Positions 26,554-34,939 of a stretch of DNA of 64,000 bases are shown here, in pieces. The stretch is taken from positions 62,001-126,000 of the forward strand of contig JANNUS010000016.1 in NCBI GenBank assembly GCA_031395485.1, in the 5' to 3' direction. The notes below the pieces were generated by a model. That model did no database searches, was not told the DNA's origin, and worked only from the letters and a program-made list of their open reading frames with translations. The stretch comes from UBA2336 sp031395485 (GTDB lineage: Bacteria; Bacteroidota; Bacteroidia; Cytophagales; Cyclobacteriaceae). The first letter of the stretch is position 1. Each line of letters begins with the position of its first letter. The position numbers and the translations under genes were made by a program.

Positions 26554-28857
26554 ATGAACCACAACCACCAGCTTCTTCAAAGTCTTTACCTGTCTGCCGC
26601 TGGTAAATACCGGAAGTTTAAAGTTCGCTTTGATAAAGCCATTCACAGTGGTAGATTTTACAAGCTCAATAAAAGAAGTCAATCATCACTCATCAGTAGG
26701 TTAAAGAGGCTTTACGAAAGATTAAAGTCATTACAAACACAATTGCGTTTAGCGGGCGCAAGTGCTGCCTTCGCACTTACACTTTCCATTAGCAACCCCG
26801 TACAGGCGCAAAATTTAGTAGGTCCTTTTGAACGGAATGATGATGCAAATCCATTGCCTCCTCCTTATTTCGTAGATAACCCTCGACTTGCTGTAGTTGA
26901 TATCGACAATGATGGTGATCTGGATATTTTTGCTGGCACCGGAAATGGTGATGTGGAGTTTTTTAGAAATACGGGTACCTCTACTTCTCTTAAAAGATTT
27001 ACGAAGGTTACCGACTCCTCAAACCCGCTTGGAGATGTTAACATGGGGTATGGTGCTGCGCCCGCTTTTGTTGATGTTGATACCGATGGTGATTACGACT
27101 TACTTTTAGGTGTTAATGACCTAAGTGGTGGAAATTATTCCCCAACGTTCTTTTTTAGAAATACCGGATCAGCCACAAACCCAGTTTTTGCAGAACAAAC
27201 AGGATCGAGCAATCCATTTGATGGGATAACGGGAACAAAATATGGTCCAGCTATACCTGTGTTTGCAAATATGGATGCTGATGCTGACCTGGAACTTTTC
27301 ATTGGAAGCTCTTATTCTTCAGGGCAAAGTGCAGTAAAATATTATGATAAAACGGCTGGTATTTTTGCGCAATCAAGTCATAACCTAACTAGCTACTTAT
27401 ATAATTTTAATCGTACTGCTATCACCTTTGCCGATCTTGACGAGAATGGCGAATTGGATGTTATCGTTAGTGATGGGTTTGGTTCATTAAGGTGTTTTGT
27501 TGAAAGTAGCAGTGAGTTTAATGAGCAAACCGCCCCTTGGGATCCTGGCACAAGAACAGGAAACCCCATGAATTACTCATACTTCCGCTTTGGATCACCA
27601 GTATTAGCAGATTTCGATGGTGATGGAGATCTGGATTTAGTTGTTGGACAAACAACAACTAGTACTGCTTCGGTTATTTATTATCAAAATACAGACGGAG
27701 CGTACACTTTTGAAAACAGAAACGACTTAAATATTAGCCCATTAGGTGGAGTGGATGTTGGTGGACGAGCCGCCCCAACATTTGTGGATCTGGATAATGA
27801 TGGGGATTTGGATGCCGTTATCGGTGCAAAATATTCTGATCAGGAATTATACGTTTACACAAACGAGAATGGAGAATTTTTCGCGGATCCTGATCATCAA
27901 CTTGTTGATATTTTGGGGTTTGCAATTGGTGTAACTCCCGTATTTATTGACATTGATGATGATGGTGATCAGGATTTCTTTGTTTGGACTGGTAATGACC
28001 TCAGATATTATGAATACAATCAAAGTGATGGATTATTTGAGTCTGGTGCAAGTCCACTAGACCCCCCAGGAGGTTATGCTAATGTATCGATCGCTTTTAT
28101 TGATGTTGATAACGATAATGATTTTGATGCTTTGGTCGGCAATAAATACGGACAGAGTGGTATTGCGTATTTTCAGAATAATGGTACGGCAACGGCAGCT
28201 GATTTTGTTTCTGAAACTCCTCCCGAACCTTTTAATACTTACATTTTTGAAAGTTATTTTAATAGCGTAGCAGCCGTTGATCTGGACAATGACGGAGACC
28301 TTGATATGGCAATCTCTGAAACGTACAATACCGGTATTTATGACCCTAAATACGCAAGCCATACGCTGTATTTTGAAAATAATAAAGACGGAACATTCAC
28401 GGAATCTTCATCATCACCCCTTATTGAGGTTCAATCTCCCCCAGCAGGCATTATTGCCTTCGCAGATATCGATAATGATGGTGACCAGGACGGCTTTCTG
28501 GGCAATGGTGGGTATGATGAAAATGGTCAAGTAACCTATTTTGAAAATACCGATCCATTACACGGTGGTGGTAATGGCCTTAACGTTTACAATGGTTTTT
28601 CACCAAACAGAGACGATGCAGTCAATTCATTTTTTAGAATCGGAAACATTGAAAGAATTGCTCCTAAAAACACGGTAACTATTTACAACCGTTGGGGCGA
28701 TATTGTTTTTGAAGTTAAAGATTACGATAATAACGAAACCGAAAAACGATTTGAAGGCATTAGTAACAATGGTAAAGATTTACCTAGCGGAACCTACTTT
28801 TACAAAATCGAAACCAAGAGCAAGACATTTACAGGTTACTTGTCCTTAAAACGATAA
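26554..28857 (+). CDS. Secreted VCBS/FG-GAP repeat protein with type IX (type B) sorting domain
   Basis: A 767-residue surface or secreted protein. Ten calcium-loop repeats of the form VDIDNDGDLDIF (for example DVDTDGDYDLL, DFDGDGDLDLV, DIDDDGDQDFF) make a FG-GAP/VCBS propeller. The last about 95 residues ('YNGFSPNRDDAVNSFFRI', 'TIYNRWGDIVFE', 'LPSGTYFYKIE') are the gliding-motility C-terminal domain (TIGR04131), a type B T9SS signal. The hydrophobic export signal lies at about 65-83 ending in VQAQ, after a long basic N-terminal region, which is unusual. Confidence 0.9.
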   Translation: MNHNHQLLQSLYLSAAGKYRKFKVRFDKAIHSGRFYKLNKRSQSSLISRLKRLYERLKSLQTQLRLAGASAAFALTLSISNPVQAQNLVGPFERNDDANPLPPPYFVDNPRLAVVDIDNDGDLDIFAGTGNGDVEFFRNTGTSTSLKRFTKVTDSSNPLGDVNMGYGAAPAFVDVDTDGDYDLLLGVNDLSGGNYSPTFFFRNTGSATNPVFAEQTGSSNPFDGITGTKYGPAIPVFANMDADADLELFIGSSYSSGQSAVKYYDKTAGIFAQSSHNLTSYLYNFNRTAITFADLDENGELDVIVSDGFGSLRCFVESSSEFNEQTAPWDPGTRTGNPMNYSYFRFGSPVLADFDGDGDLDLVVGQTTTSTASVIYYQNTDGAYTFENRNDLNISPLGGVDVGGRAAPTFVDLDNDGDLDAVIGAKYSDQELYVYTNENGEFFADPDHQLVDILGFAIGVTPVFIDIDDDGDQDFFVWTGNDLRYYEYNQSDGLFESGASPLDPPGGYANVSIAFIDVDNDNDFDALVGNKYGQSGIAYFQNNGTATAADFVSETPPEPFNTYIFESYFNSVAAVDLDNDGDLDMAISETYNTGIYDPKYASHTLYFENNKDGTFTESSSSPLIEVQSPPAGIIAFADIDNDGDQDGFLGNGGYDENGQVTYFENTDPLHGGGNGLNVYNGFSPNRDDAVNSFFRIGNIERIAPKNTVTIYNRWGDIVFEVKDYDNNETEKRFEGISNNGKDLPSGTYFYKIETKSKTFTGYLSLKR

Positions 28858-28868
28858 TTTAATAAGAT

Positions 28869-28995
28869 CGTCATTGCAAGGAACAGCGTGGCCTGTGCAG
28901 GGTGTGACGTGGCAATCTAGCGGCTATGAAACACGCACGTTGTATTCATCTGATTGCCTCAATCACAAATCCTATCCCTTCAACTCGCAATGACG
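28869..28995. repeat. MITE-like element with terminal inverted repeats
   Basis: Ends CGTCATTGCAAG (28869-28880) and CTCGCAATGACG (28984-28995) are reverse complements at 11 of 12 positions. Inner arms GGCAATC (28911-28917) and GATTGCC (28952-28958) form a second stem. The CGTCATTGCGAG wording is known from widespread non-autonomous palindromic repeats. It carries no gene. Confidence 0.65.
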
Positions 28996-29052
28996 TTATT
29001 ATTTATTGACTACTAATGAACCTTTTAAACCATCTCCTGTTTAACTTTAAGA

Positions 29053-29463
29053 ATGAAGATTAAGGTATCGCGTAAGGAACATTTTAATGCTGCCCACAGG
29101 CTATTTAATCCGGCCTGGACGGATGATAAAAACCTCGAAGTCTTCGGCAAATGCAGCTACCCGAACTATCATGGACATAATTATGAGATAATTGTGACCG
29201 TTATTGGGGAGCCAAACACGGAAACAGGTTATGTGTATGATATGAAGATACTTAGCGACCTTATCAAGGAAAATGTGCTCAACAAATTCGACCATAAAAA
29301 CCTTAACTTAGATACCGAATATTTTAAAAATCTAAACCCAACTGCGGAAAATATTGTTGTAGTAATCTGGAACATCCTGAGAGAGAAGATTAATCGTTCG
29401 TTAGACTTGAAAATTACGTTGTATGAGACAGAAAGAAATTTCGTTGAATATCCGGCCACTTAA
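29053..29463 (+). CDS. 6-pyruvoyl-tetrahydropterin synthase/QueD-family enzyme
   Basis: A 136-residue T-fold enzyme that acts on dihydroneopterin triphosphate. Zinc ligands are His15 in FNAAHRL and the two His of YHGHNY; 'FGKCSYPNYHGHNY' provides the catalytic Cys in the spacing of eukaryote-type PTPS, and 'FDHKNLN' the second catalytic His. It may be the 6-carboxy-tetrahydropterin synthase of queuosine or a biopterin-type synthase. The next gene, folE, makes its substrate and overlaps it by 41 bases. Confidence 0.88.
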   Translation: MKIKVSRKEHFNAAHRLFNPAWTDDKNLEVFGKCSYPNYHGHNYEIIVTVIGEPNTETGYVYDMKILSDLIKENVLNKFDHKNLNLDTEYFKNLNPTAENIVVVIWNILREKINRSLDLKITLYETERNFVEYPAT

Positions 29464-30115
29464 ACCGCTTGGTGTTGATCATGATGATGACCATGGGGGC
29501 TCATCGGCTGACACTCCTATGCGGCCCGATGCTTTCGATCTAAGTGACGATGAAAAAATCACCAAAATTGAAGCGCACTTTAGAGAGATCATGACTGTTC
29601 TTGGCCTTGACTTGACAGATGACAGTTTGAGTGGCACGCCACATCGTGTAGCAAAAATGTATGTGAAAGAAGTCTTTAGCGGGCTCAACCCTCTGAATAG
29701 GCCGCATGCGAAATTATTCGATAATAAATACAAGTACAATCAGATGTTGGTGGAGAAAGACATCACCTTTTACTCACACTGCGAACATCACTTTGTTCCG
29801 ATTTATGGAAAGGCACATGTGGCTTATTTCTCCTCCGGTAAAGTAATTGGGCTTTCAAAGATCAACCGCATAGTCCAGTATTTTTCAAAAAGGCCACAAG
29901 TACAAGAGCGACTTACCATGCAAATTGGTGAAGAGATGCAACGGGCATTAAAAACCGATCACGTAGCGGTAGTCATTGATGCCAATCACATGTGTGTAGC
30001 ATCCAGAGGCGTAGGCGACACCAATAGCAAGACCGGAACGGCCTTCTTTTCAGGTAAATTTAAGGAAGACGAAAATGTGAAGCGGGAGTTTTTGAACTAC
30101 ATTAACAGCAAATAA
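29423..30115 (+). CDS. folE: GTP cyclohydrolase I
   Basis: Converts GTP to dihydroneopterin triphosphate, first step of folate, biopterin and queuosine synthesis. The 230-residue protein has 'FYSHCEHHFVPIYGKAHVAYF' with zinc ligands Cys and His, and 'HMCVASRGVGDTNSKTGT' with the third ligand. The chosen ATG 29423 overlaps the PTPS gene by 41 bases; an ATG at 29519 (before RPDAFDLSD) is possible but would remove residues normally present. A terminator follows. Confidence 0.95.
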   Translation: MRQKEISLNIRPLKPLGVDHDDDHGGSSADTPMRPDAFDLSDDEKITKIEAHFREIMTVLGLDLTDDSLSGTPHRVAKMYVKEVFSGLNPLNRPHAKLFDNKYKYNQMLVEKDITFYSHCEHHFVPIYGKAHVAYFSSGKVIGLSKINRIVQYFSKRPQVQERLTMQIGEEMQRALKTDHVAVVIDANHMCVASRGVGDTNSKTGTAFFSGKFKEDENVKREFLNYINSK

Positions 30116-30138
30116 GCCGTCATAGCTTATAAAGTTAC

Positions 30139-30171
30139 AATCCTCCCCTTACGGGAGGATTTTCTTTTTTT
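30139..30171 (+). terminator. Rho-independent terminator after folE
   Basis: AATCCTCCC (30139-30147) pairs perfectly with GGGAGGATT (30153-30161), loop of five, then a T-rich tract to 30171. It separates the pterin pair from the aconitase gene. Confidence 0.9.
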
Positions 30172-30237
30172 AGGGTATCCTCTTCGTTCTCAAAAAGGAA
30201 ATAAATTCTTAGCTTAGAACCATAATAAAATCAACCT

Positions 30238-32712
30238 ATGATCTTTGATTTAGACATGATTAAGGCTGTTTATAAGAACATGCCAGGCAAAATTGCCAAA
30301 GCCAGAAAAGTAGTTGGGAAACCGCTAACCCTTTCCGAAAAAATATTGTACTCACACCTGCATACCGATCAAGCCATTGAGAATTTTGGCAGGGGTAAGT
30401 CGTACGTAAACTTCGCGCCCGATCGCGTAGCCATGCAGGATGCCACAGCACAAATGGCGCTGCTACAATTCATGTCGGCCGGTATGCCGAAAGTGCAGGT
30501 ACCCTCTACGGTACATTGCGACCATTTAATCTTAGCAAAAGATGGAGCTAAAAAAGACTTAGCAGACTCCCTCACTGCAAGTGGTGAGGTTTTTAGTTTC
30601 CTTGAATCTGTTTCTAATAAATATGGTATTGGTTTTTGGAAACCTGGTGCTGGAATTATTCACCAGGTAGTGATTGAAAATTATGGCTTCCCAGGCGGCA
30701 TGATGATCGGTACGGATTCCCATACCGTAAATGCCGGAGGAATCGGTATGGTCGCTATTGGTGTTGGTGGTGCTGATGCCGTAGACGTGATGGCCGGTAT
30801 GGCATGGGAATTAAAATTTCCAAAACTTATCGGTGTTAAACTAACCGGAAAACTTAGCGGTTGGTCATCTTCAAAAGATGTGATATTAAAAGTGGCCGGT
30901 ATCCTTACGGTAAAAGGTGGTACGGGTGCTATCGTAGAATATTTTGGATCGGGCGCACAAACACTTTCGTGTACCGGTAAAGGAACGATCTGTAACATGG
31001 GTGCTGAAATTGGAGCTACCACATCAACATTTGGTTACGATGCTAAAATGGCGCAGTACCTTCGTGGCACAGGCCGCAAAGAAATTGCTGATCTTGCTGA
31101 TAAAGTAAAAGAACATTTAACGGGCGACCCCGAAGTGTATGCAAATCCGGAAAAGTATTTCGATGAAGTAATTACAATTGATCTTTCAACATTAGAGCCG
31201 CATGTAAACGGACCGTTCACTCCGGATCGCGCAATACCAATCTCTCAATTTGCAAATGAGGTAAGAAAAAACAACTGGCCTCAAAAACTTGAAGTTGGTT
31301 TGATTGGATCGTGCACCAACTCTTCGTATGAAGACATTTCTCGTTCTGCCTCCTTAGCGAAACAAGCGGTAGATAAAAAACTAAAAGCAAAGGCCGAGTT
31401 TACAATTACTCCCGGTTCAGAGTTAGTGCGTTACACCGTTGAGCGTGATGGATTTTTGAAAACATTCGAACAAATGGGGGGTGTGGTTCTGGCAAATGCC
31501 TGCGGTCCGTGTATCGGGCAATGGTCACGCCATACGAATGACCCGAATCGCGCAAACTCCATCATCACATCATTTAACAGAAACTTCGCTAAACGTAATG
31601 ATGGTAATCCGAACACACACGCGTTCGTGGCCTCGCCAGAAATTACAACAGCCTTTGCGATTGCGGGTGATCTTACGTTCAATCCGTTGAAGGATACACT
31701 TGTAAATCAGGATGGCCAAGCGGTTCGGTTAGATGAACCGAAAGGCGTTGAGCTTCCTCCAAAAGGATTTGATGTTAAAGATCCGGGCTACCTCGCTCCT
31801 GCTAAAGACGGAAGTAAAGTTCAGGTAAAAATTGATGGAAAGTCGACACGCTTACAAGCACTCGCTCCGTTCAAAGCCTGGGATGGTAAGAACCTTACCG
31901 GAATGAGACTGATCATCAAAGCAAAAGGAAAATGTACGACCGATCATATTTCAATGGCCGGACCATGGTTGCGTTTCCGTGGCCACCTCGATAACATTGC
32001 CAACAATACATTGACTGGCGCAATAAATTATTTCAATGATAAACCCGATAGTGTTAAGAGTCAACTAACCGGACAATACGGAGCAGTACCTGCTACGCAA
32101 CGTGCCTACAAAGCCGCGGGTATTCCTACCATTGTTGTGGGTGACCATAACTATGGAGAGGGTTCATCACGTGAGCATGCTGCCATGCAGCCACGTCATT
32201 TGGGTATGCGGGTAATTCTGGTAAAATCATTTGCCCGTATTCACGAAACCAACTTGAAAAAGCAAGGAATGTTGGGACTTACATTTGCCAACGAAGCCGA
32301 CTACGATAAATTTCAAGAAGACGATACAATCGATATCACAGACTTAACATCCTTCGCTCCCGACAAACAACTTACATTGTTACTCCGCCATAAAAACGGA
32401 ACAAGCGATACCATTAAAGTGAACCACACATACAATGCCGGACAGATAGAATGGTTCAAGGCTGGTTCTGCGCTTAACTTAATGGCAAAGCAAATCACTA
32501 GCTCAAAGGCTAAGAAAAATGCGAAGCCAACATCAAAGAAAAAAGCTGCTAAGAAGGTTGTTAAGAAATCTGCTAAAAAGGCCGCAAAGAAAGTGGTAAA
32601 GAAGGCTGCAAAGAAATCGGTGAAGAAAGTAAAGGCAGCTAAGAGACCAGTGAAGAAAGCTAAAGCAGCGAAGAAGAAGGCTTTGAAGAAGGCTGGTAAA
32701 AAGAAGAAGTAA
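30238..32712 (+). CDS. acnA: Aconitate hydratase with histone H1-like C-terminal tail
   Basis: Interconverts citrate and isocitrate in the TCA cycle. Residues 1 to about 754 form a complete aconitase of the mitochondrial type, with cluster ligands Cys359 (GSCTNSS), Cys422 and Cys425 (ACGPCIGQ) and the swivel domain 'GDHNYGEGSSREHAAMQPRH'. A further about 70 residues (about 755-824) consist almost only of Lys, Ala, Val and Ser in repeats such as AAKKVVKKSAKK. That tail is unlike any aconitase I know and resembles bacterial H1-like DNA-binding tails. No frameshift or in-frame stop separates it from the enzyme. Confidence 0.95.
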   Translation: MIFDLDMIKAVYKNMPGKIAKARKVVGKPLTLSEKILYSHLHTDQAIENFGRGKSYVNFAPDRVAMQDATAQMALLQFMSAGMPKVQVPSTVHCDHLILAKDGAKKDLADSLTASGEVFSFLESVSNKYGIGFWKPGAGIIHQVVIENYGFPGGMMIGTDSHTVNAGGIGMVAIGVGGADAVDVMAGMAWELKFPKLIGVKLTGKLSGWSSSKDVILKVAGILTVKGGTGAIVEYFGSGAQTLSCTGKGTICNMGAEIGATTSTFGYDAKMAQYLRGTGRKEIADLADKVKEHLTGDPEVYANPEKYFDEVITIDLSTLEPHVNGPFTPDRAIPISQFANEVRKNNWPQKLEVGLIGSCTNSSYEDISRSASLAKQAVDKKLKAKAEFTITPGSELVRYTVERDGFLKTFEQMGGVVLANACGPCIGQWSRHTNDPNRANSIITSFNRNFAKRNDGNPNTHAFVASPEITTAFAIAGDLTFNPLKDTLVNQDGQAVRLDEPKGVELPPKGFDVKDPGYLAPAKDGSKVQVKIDGKSTRLQALAPFKAWDGKNLTGMRLIIKAKGKCTTDHISMAGPWLRFRGHLDNIANNTLTGAINYFNDKPDSVKSQLTGQYGAVPATQRAYKAAGIPTIVVGDHNYGEGSSREHAAMQPRHLGMRVILVKSFARIHETNLKKQGMLGLTFANEADYDKFQEDDTIDITDLTSFAPDKQLTLLLRHKNGTSDTIKVNHTYNAGQIEWFKAGSALNLMAKQITSSKAKKNAKPTSKKKAAKKVVKKSAKKAAKKVVKKAAKKSVKKVKAAKRPVKKAKAAKKKALKKAGKKKK

Positions 32713-32737
32713 TCTTTATTAAGACCACAAGGCAAAG

Positions 32738-32764
32738 ATCGCGGGCTTAGGTTCGCGATTTTTT
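32738..32764 (+). terminator. Terminator after the aconitase gene
   Basis: ATCGCG (32738-32743) and CGCGAT (32754-32759) form a stem with a ten-base loop, followed by six T. It lies 26 bases after the stop codon. Confidence 0.75.
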
Positions 32765-32790
32765 GTTTGAATATTATCATCAAACTCTCT

Positions 32791-33630
32791 ATGACAGAAG
32801 AAAAAGAACCTAATTACCCGAACCACCGCCAAAGCTGGGGAATCGTTGGAATAATAATACTCGCTACAGTAGTGTTTAGCCCACTAAGTTTGGTGTTGAA
32901 TGACATTACAGGGAAAGAATTTTCCTTTTTGCTCACCTACATGCTCTCGATGGGCGTACCCTTAGTGGTTGTTCATCAACTGCGAAAGAGAAAGACGAGC
33001 ATTAGTGGATTTAAATTCAATAGCTGTTCACCGAAAATCATTGTATTAATTTTACTTGCAACCATTGGCATACAAACAGGTATAACTTCTCCTCTGGCCA
33101 GTTTAATACCGTTGCCCGAGTCTATGAGAACAATTTTTCTTGATCTCGCTAAGATGAATGGTGTTTTCGCAGGTATTGCCGTTGTACTGGCTGCACCGAT
33201 CCTCGAGGAATTAATTTTTAGAGGAATCATCCTGAATGGACTATTGAGCAACCATTCTCCCGTAAAAGCAATAATCATTTCAAGCGTCCTATTCGGAGTT
33301 GTTCACCTGAACCCGTGGCAATTTATTAGTGCGTTTTTAATTGGAATCTTTTCAGGGTGGGTATACTATAAAACAAAGAACCTTTCACTATCCATACTGA
33401 TTCACTTTATAAATAATACTTTTGCTTTTGGTAGCATGTATTTCGTGGATGCAGAGGCCATGATCGATATGCCACTAGCTGAATTTTATGGCGGGTACTT
33501 GAATTTCTTCCTGATCACCGCTGGTGCACTAATTGTTGCTGCACTTAGTCTGTACTTTTTAAAATCTGAGCTCCAAGACAGTCTAAAGCAATCCGCAGAA
33601 TCATACCCTGAAGATCCAATAAATAAATGA
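32791..33630 (+). CDS. CPBP-family intramembrane glutamic endopeptidase
   Basis: A 279-residue polytopic membrane protein of the CAAX protease/bacteriocin-processing family. Motif 1 is EELIFRG (EExxxR), motif 2 is FGVVHLNPW (FxxxH) and motif 3 is 'HFINNTFAF'. All catalytic Glu and His positions are present. I use the ATG at 32791; a TTG at 32767 would overlap the terminator. It overlaps the next gene by four bases. Substrate unknown. Confidence 0.88.
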   Translation: MTEEKEPNYPNHRQSWGIVGIIILATVVFSPLSLVLNDITGKEFSFLLTYMLSMGVPLVVVHQLRKRKTSISGFKFNSCSPKIIVLILLATIGIQTGITSPLASLIPLPESMRTIFLDLAKMNGVFAGIAVVLAAPILEELIFRGIILNGLLSNHSPVKAIIISSVLFGVVHLNPWQFISAFLIGIFSGWVYYKTKNLSLSILIHFINNTFAFGSMYFVDAEAMIDMPLAEFYGGYLNFFLITAGALIVAALSLYFLKSELQDSLKQSAESYPEDPINK

Positions 33631-34592
33631 AAGCTATCGTATACACAAAATACGGAACACCGGATGTTCTTGAGTTGAAAGCGGTTGATAAACCAGTTCC
33701 AAAACCCGATGAGCTCTTGGTGAAAGTCTTTGCCGTATCTCTCAATGACTGGGACCTGGGCCTGCTGGAAGGAGATTTTGTAAATCGAATGCTTAACGGC
33801 TTTCGTAAACCGAAGATAACAATACTCGGCTCCGACATTGCCGGGCAAGTTGAAGCCGTGGGCCAAAACGTAACGAAGTTCAAACCCGGTGATCATGTGT
33901 ACGGAGACCTAAGCGGTCGTTGGGGTGGTTTCGCTGAATATGTGTGCGCGAATGAAAATGCATTAGCCCTAAAGCCAGCCGCGATGAGCTTTGAAGAGGC
34001 TGCCGCAATTCCTCAGGCTGCTATGCTGGCGGTGCAAGGTCTTCTGGACAAAGGAGAAATTCAATCCGGGCAAAAACTATTGATCAATGGCGGGGGTGGT
34101 GGTGTTGGCACCTTCGGTGTGCAGATTGCTAAATTATACGGAGCTGAAATAACAGGCGTTGACAACGCAGGGAAATTAGAGATGATGCGCGGCATGGGCT
34201 TTGACCATGTTATTGATTATAGAAAGGAAGATTTCACGAAGAATGGTAAGCAGTATGATTTGATTCTTGATGCCAAGACGAATCGTTCGATGTTTGATTA
34301 TACTCATTCACTAAGCCCGAATGGGAAATACGTAACCGTTGGCGGTTCTATCGCCCGCCTTCTCCAAGCGCTCATTCTCGGACCTTGGATTTCGATGATC
34401 AGCAAAAAGAAAATACGAATCGTAGCACTGAAGCCTAATAAGGATTTAGGCTACATGAATGAACTTTTTGAAGCCGGCAAAGTCAAACCTGTTATTGATG
34501 GACCTTACAGATTGGAAGAAGTTCCAAAGGCGTTCAGACTTTTTGGTGAAGGTGTTCATAAAGGAAAAATAGTAATCACGGTCGGTCGCTAA
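33627..34592 (+). CDS. NAD(P)-dependent alcohol dehydrogenase/quinone oxidoreductase-like protein
   Basis: Medium-chain dehydrogenase/reductase of 321 residues. The N-terminal GroES-like domain includes 'GSDIAGQVEAVGQNVTKFKPGDHVYG'; the Rossmann loop is NGGGGGVGTFGVQIAK (about 150-165). The cysteine/histidine zinc ligands of true alcohol dehydrogenases are absent, which places it with zinc-free quinone oxidoreductase-like reductases. ATGA overlap with the CPBP gene suggests a two-gene operon. Confidence 0.85.
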   Translation: MKAIVYTKYGTPDVLELKAVDKPVPKPDELLVKVFAVSLNDWDLGLLEGDFVNRMLNGFRKPKITILGSDIAGQVEAVGQNVTKFKPGDHVYGDLSGRWGGFAEYVCANENALALKPAAMSFEEAAAIPQAAMLAVQGLLDKGEIQSGQKLLINGGGGGVGTFGVQIAKLYGAEITGVDNAGKLEMMRGMGFDHVIDYRKEDFTKNGKQYDLILDAKTNRSMFDYTHSLSPNGKYVTVGGSIARLLQALILGPWISMISKKKIRIVALKPNKDLGYMNELFEAGKVKPVIDGPYRLEEVPKAFRLFGEGVHKGKIVITVGR

Positions 34593-34659
34593 GTAAACAT
34601 CCACCAGAACTCAATAATCACACTGCTGTCCTTAGTTTGCAACTCAGGACACAATAAAC

Positions 34660-34773
34660 TCACTTGCTCACCTCACGCACACCCTTAACGGCCCTGCCAC
34701 TCGGGTCATTCATATTTTTAAAAGCAGCATCCCATTCCTTCCCCGCAGAGTCACCGACCTGGAAACTTGCACT
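34660..34773 (-). pseudogene. Relic of the 3' end of an asparagine synthetase (asnB) gene
   Basis: Read on the minus strand, this stretch encodes a peptide with core EWDAAFKNMNDPSGRAVKG and then REVSK and a stop. It matches the C-terminus of the intact AsnB at 38053-39717 in 23 of the last 25 residues, and in DNA about 63 of 71 bases agree, most differences being silent. Upstream, about 13 residues do not match and then a stop (TAA) appears in frame. Only the tail of the gene is left. Confidence 0.85.
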
Positions 34774-34822
34774 TGGTTATAATCGATTAACAGGTCTCGA
34801 AGATTCTTGGGATTTTATTCCT
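34774..34822. repeat. Left copy of a repeat flanking the PadR-permease module
   Basis: Starts with TGGTTATAA and contains AGATTCTTGGGATTT (34801-34815), identical over 15 bases to 37997-38011. In one plus frame both copies read G-Y-...-DSWD-F/L-I, so they may be remains of the same coding sequence. The right copy has a six-base longer spacing. Confidence 0.55.
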
Positions 34823-34887
34823 TCAGATATTGATAGTGTGTCACAGAATCCTCGAAATAAATCTTTTCGGCAATATCTTACTAAATA

Positions 34888-34926
34888 GTAGAACAAATAA
34901 TCTAACCCTCCGTATATTAGTTCTAC
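34888..34926. promoter_or_regulatory. Candidate operator upstream of the PadR gene
   Basis: GTAGAAC (34888-34894) and GTTCTAC (34920-34926) are perfect reverse complements 25 bases apart and end 13 bases before the PadR start codon. PadR proteins usually repress themselves, so this is a reasonable operator candidate; the wide spacing is not typical. Confidence 0.3.
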
Positions 34927-34939
34927 AATCTAGTATAAA

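Larger units (their letters stand above)
34593..34939. other. 347-base intergenic region with duplicated debris
   Basis: Holds the relic 3' end of an asparagine synthetase gene on the minus strand (34660-34773), a short segment repeated after the permease gene (34774-34822), and an inverted repeat just upstream of the PadR gene. A plus-strand reading frame of 74 codons that spans the relic is not credible as a gene, since its sequence is explained by the relic. Confidence 0.7.

Noticed and set aside
32313..32783. Minus-strand frame rich in Phe and Ala opposite the aconitase end
   Set aside because: It is the antisense reading of the lysine-rich tail codons and has no independent support.
34664..34888. 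Plus-strand frame of 74 codons before PadR
   Set aside because: It is antisense to the asnB relic and repeat; composition is explained by these.
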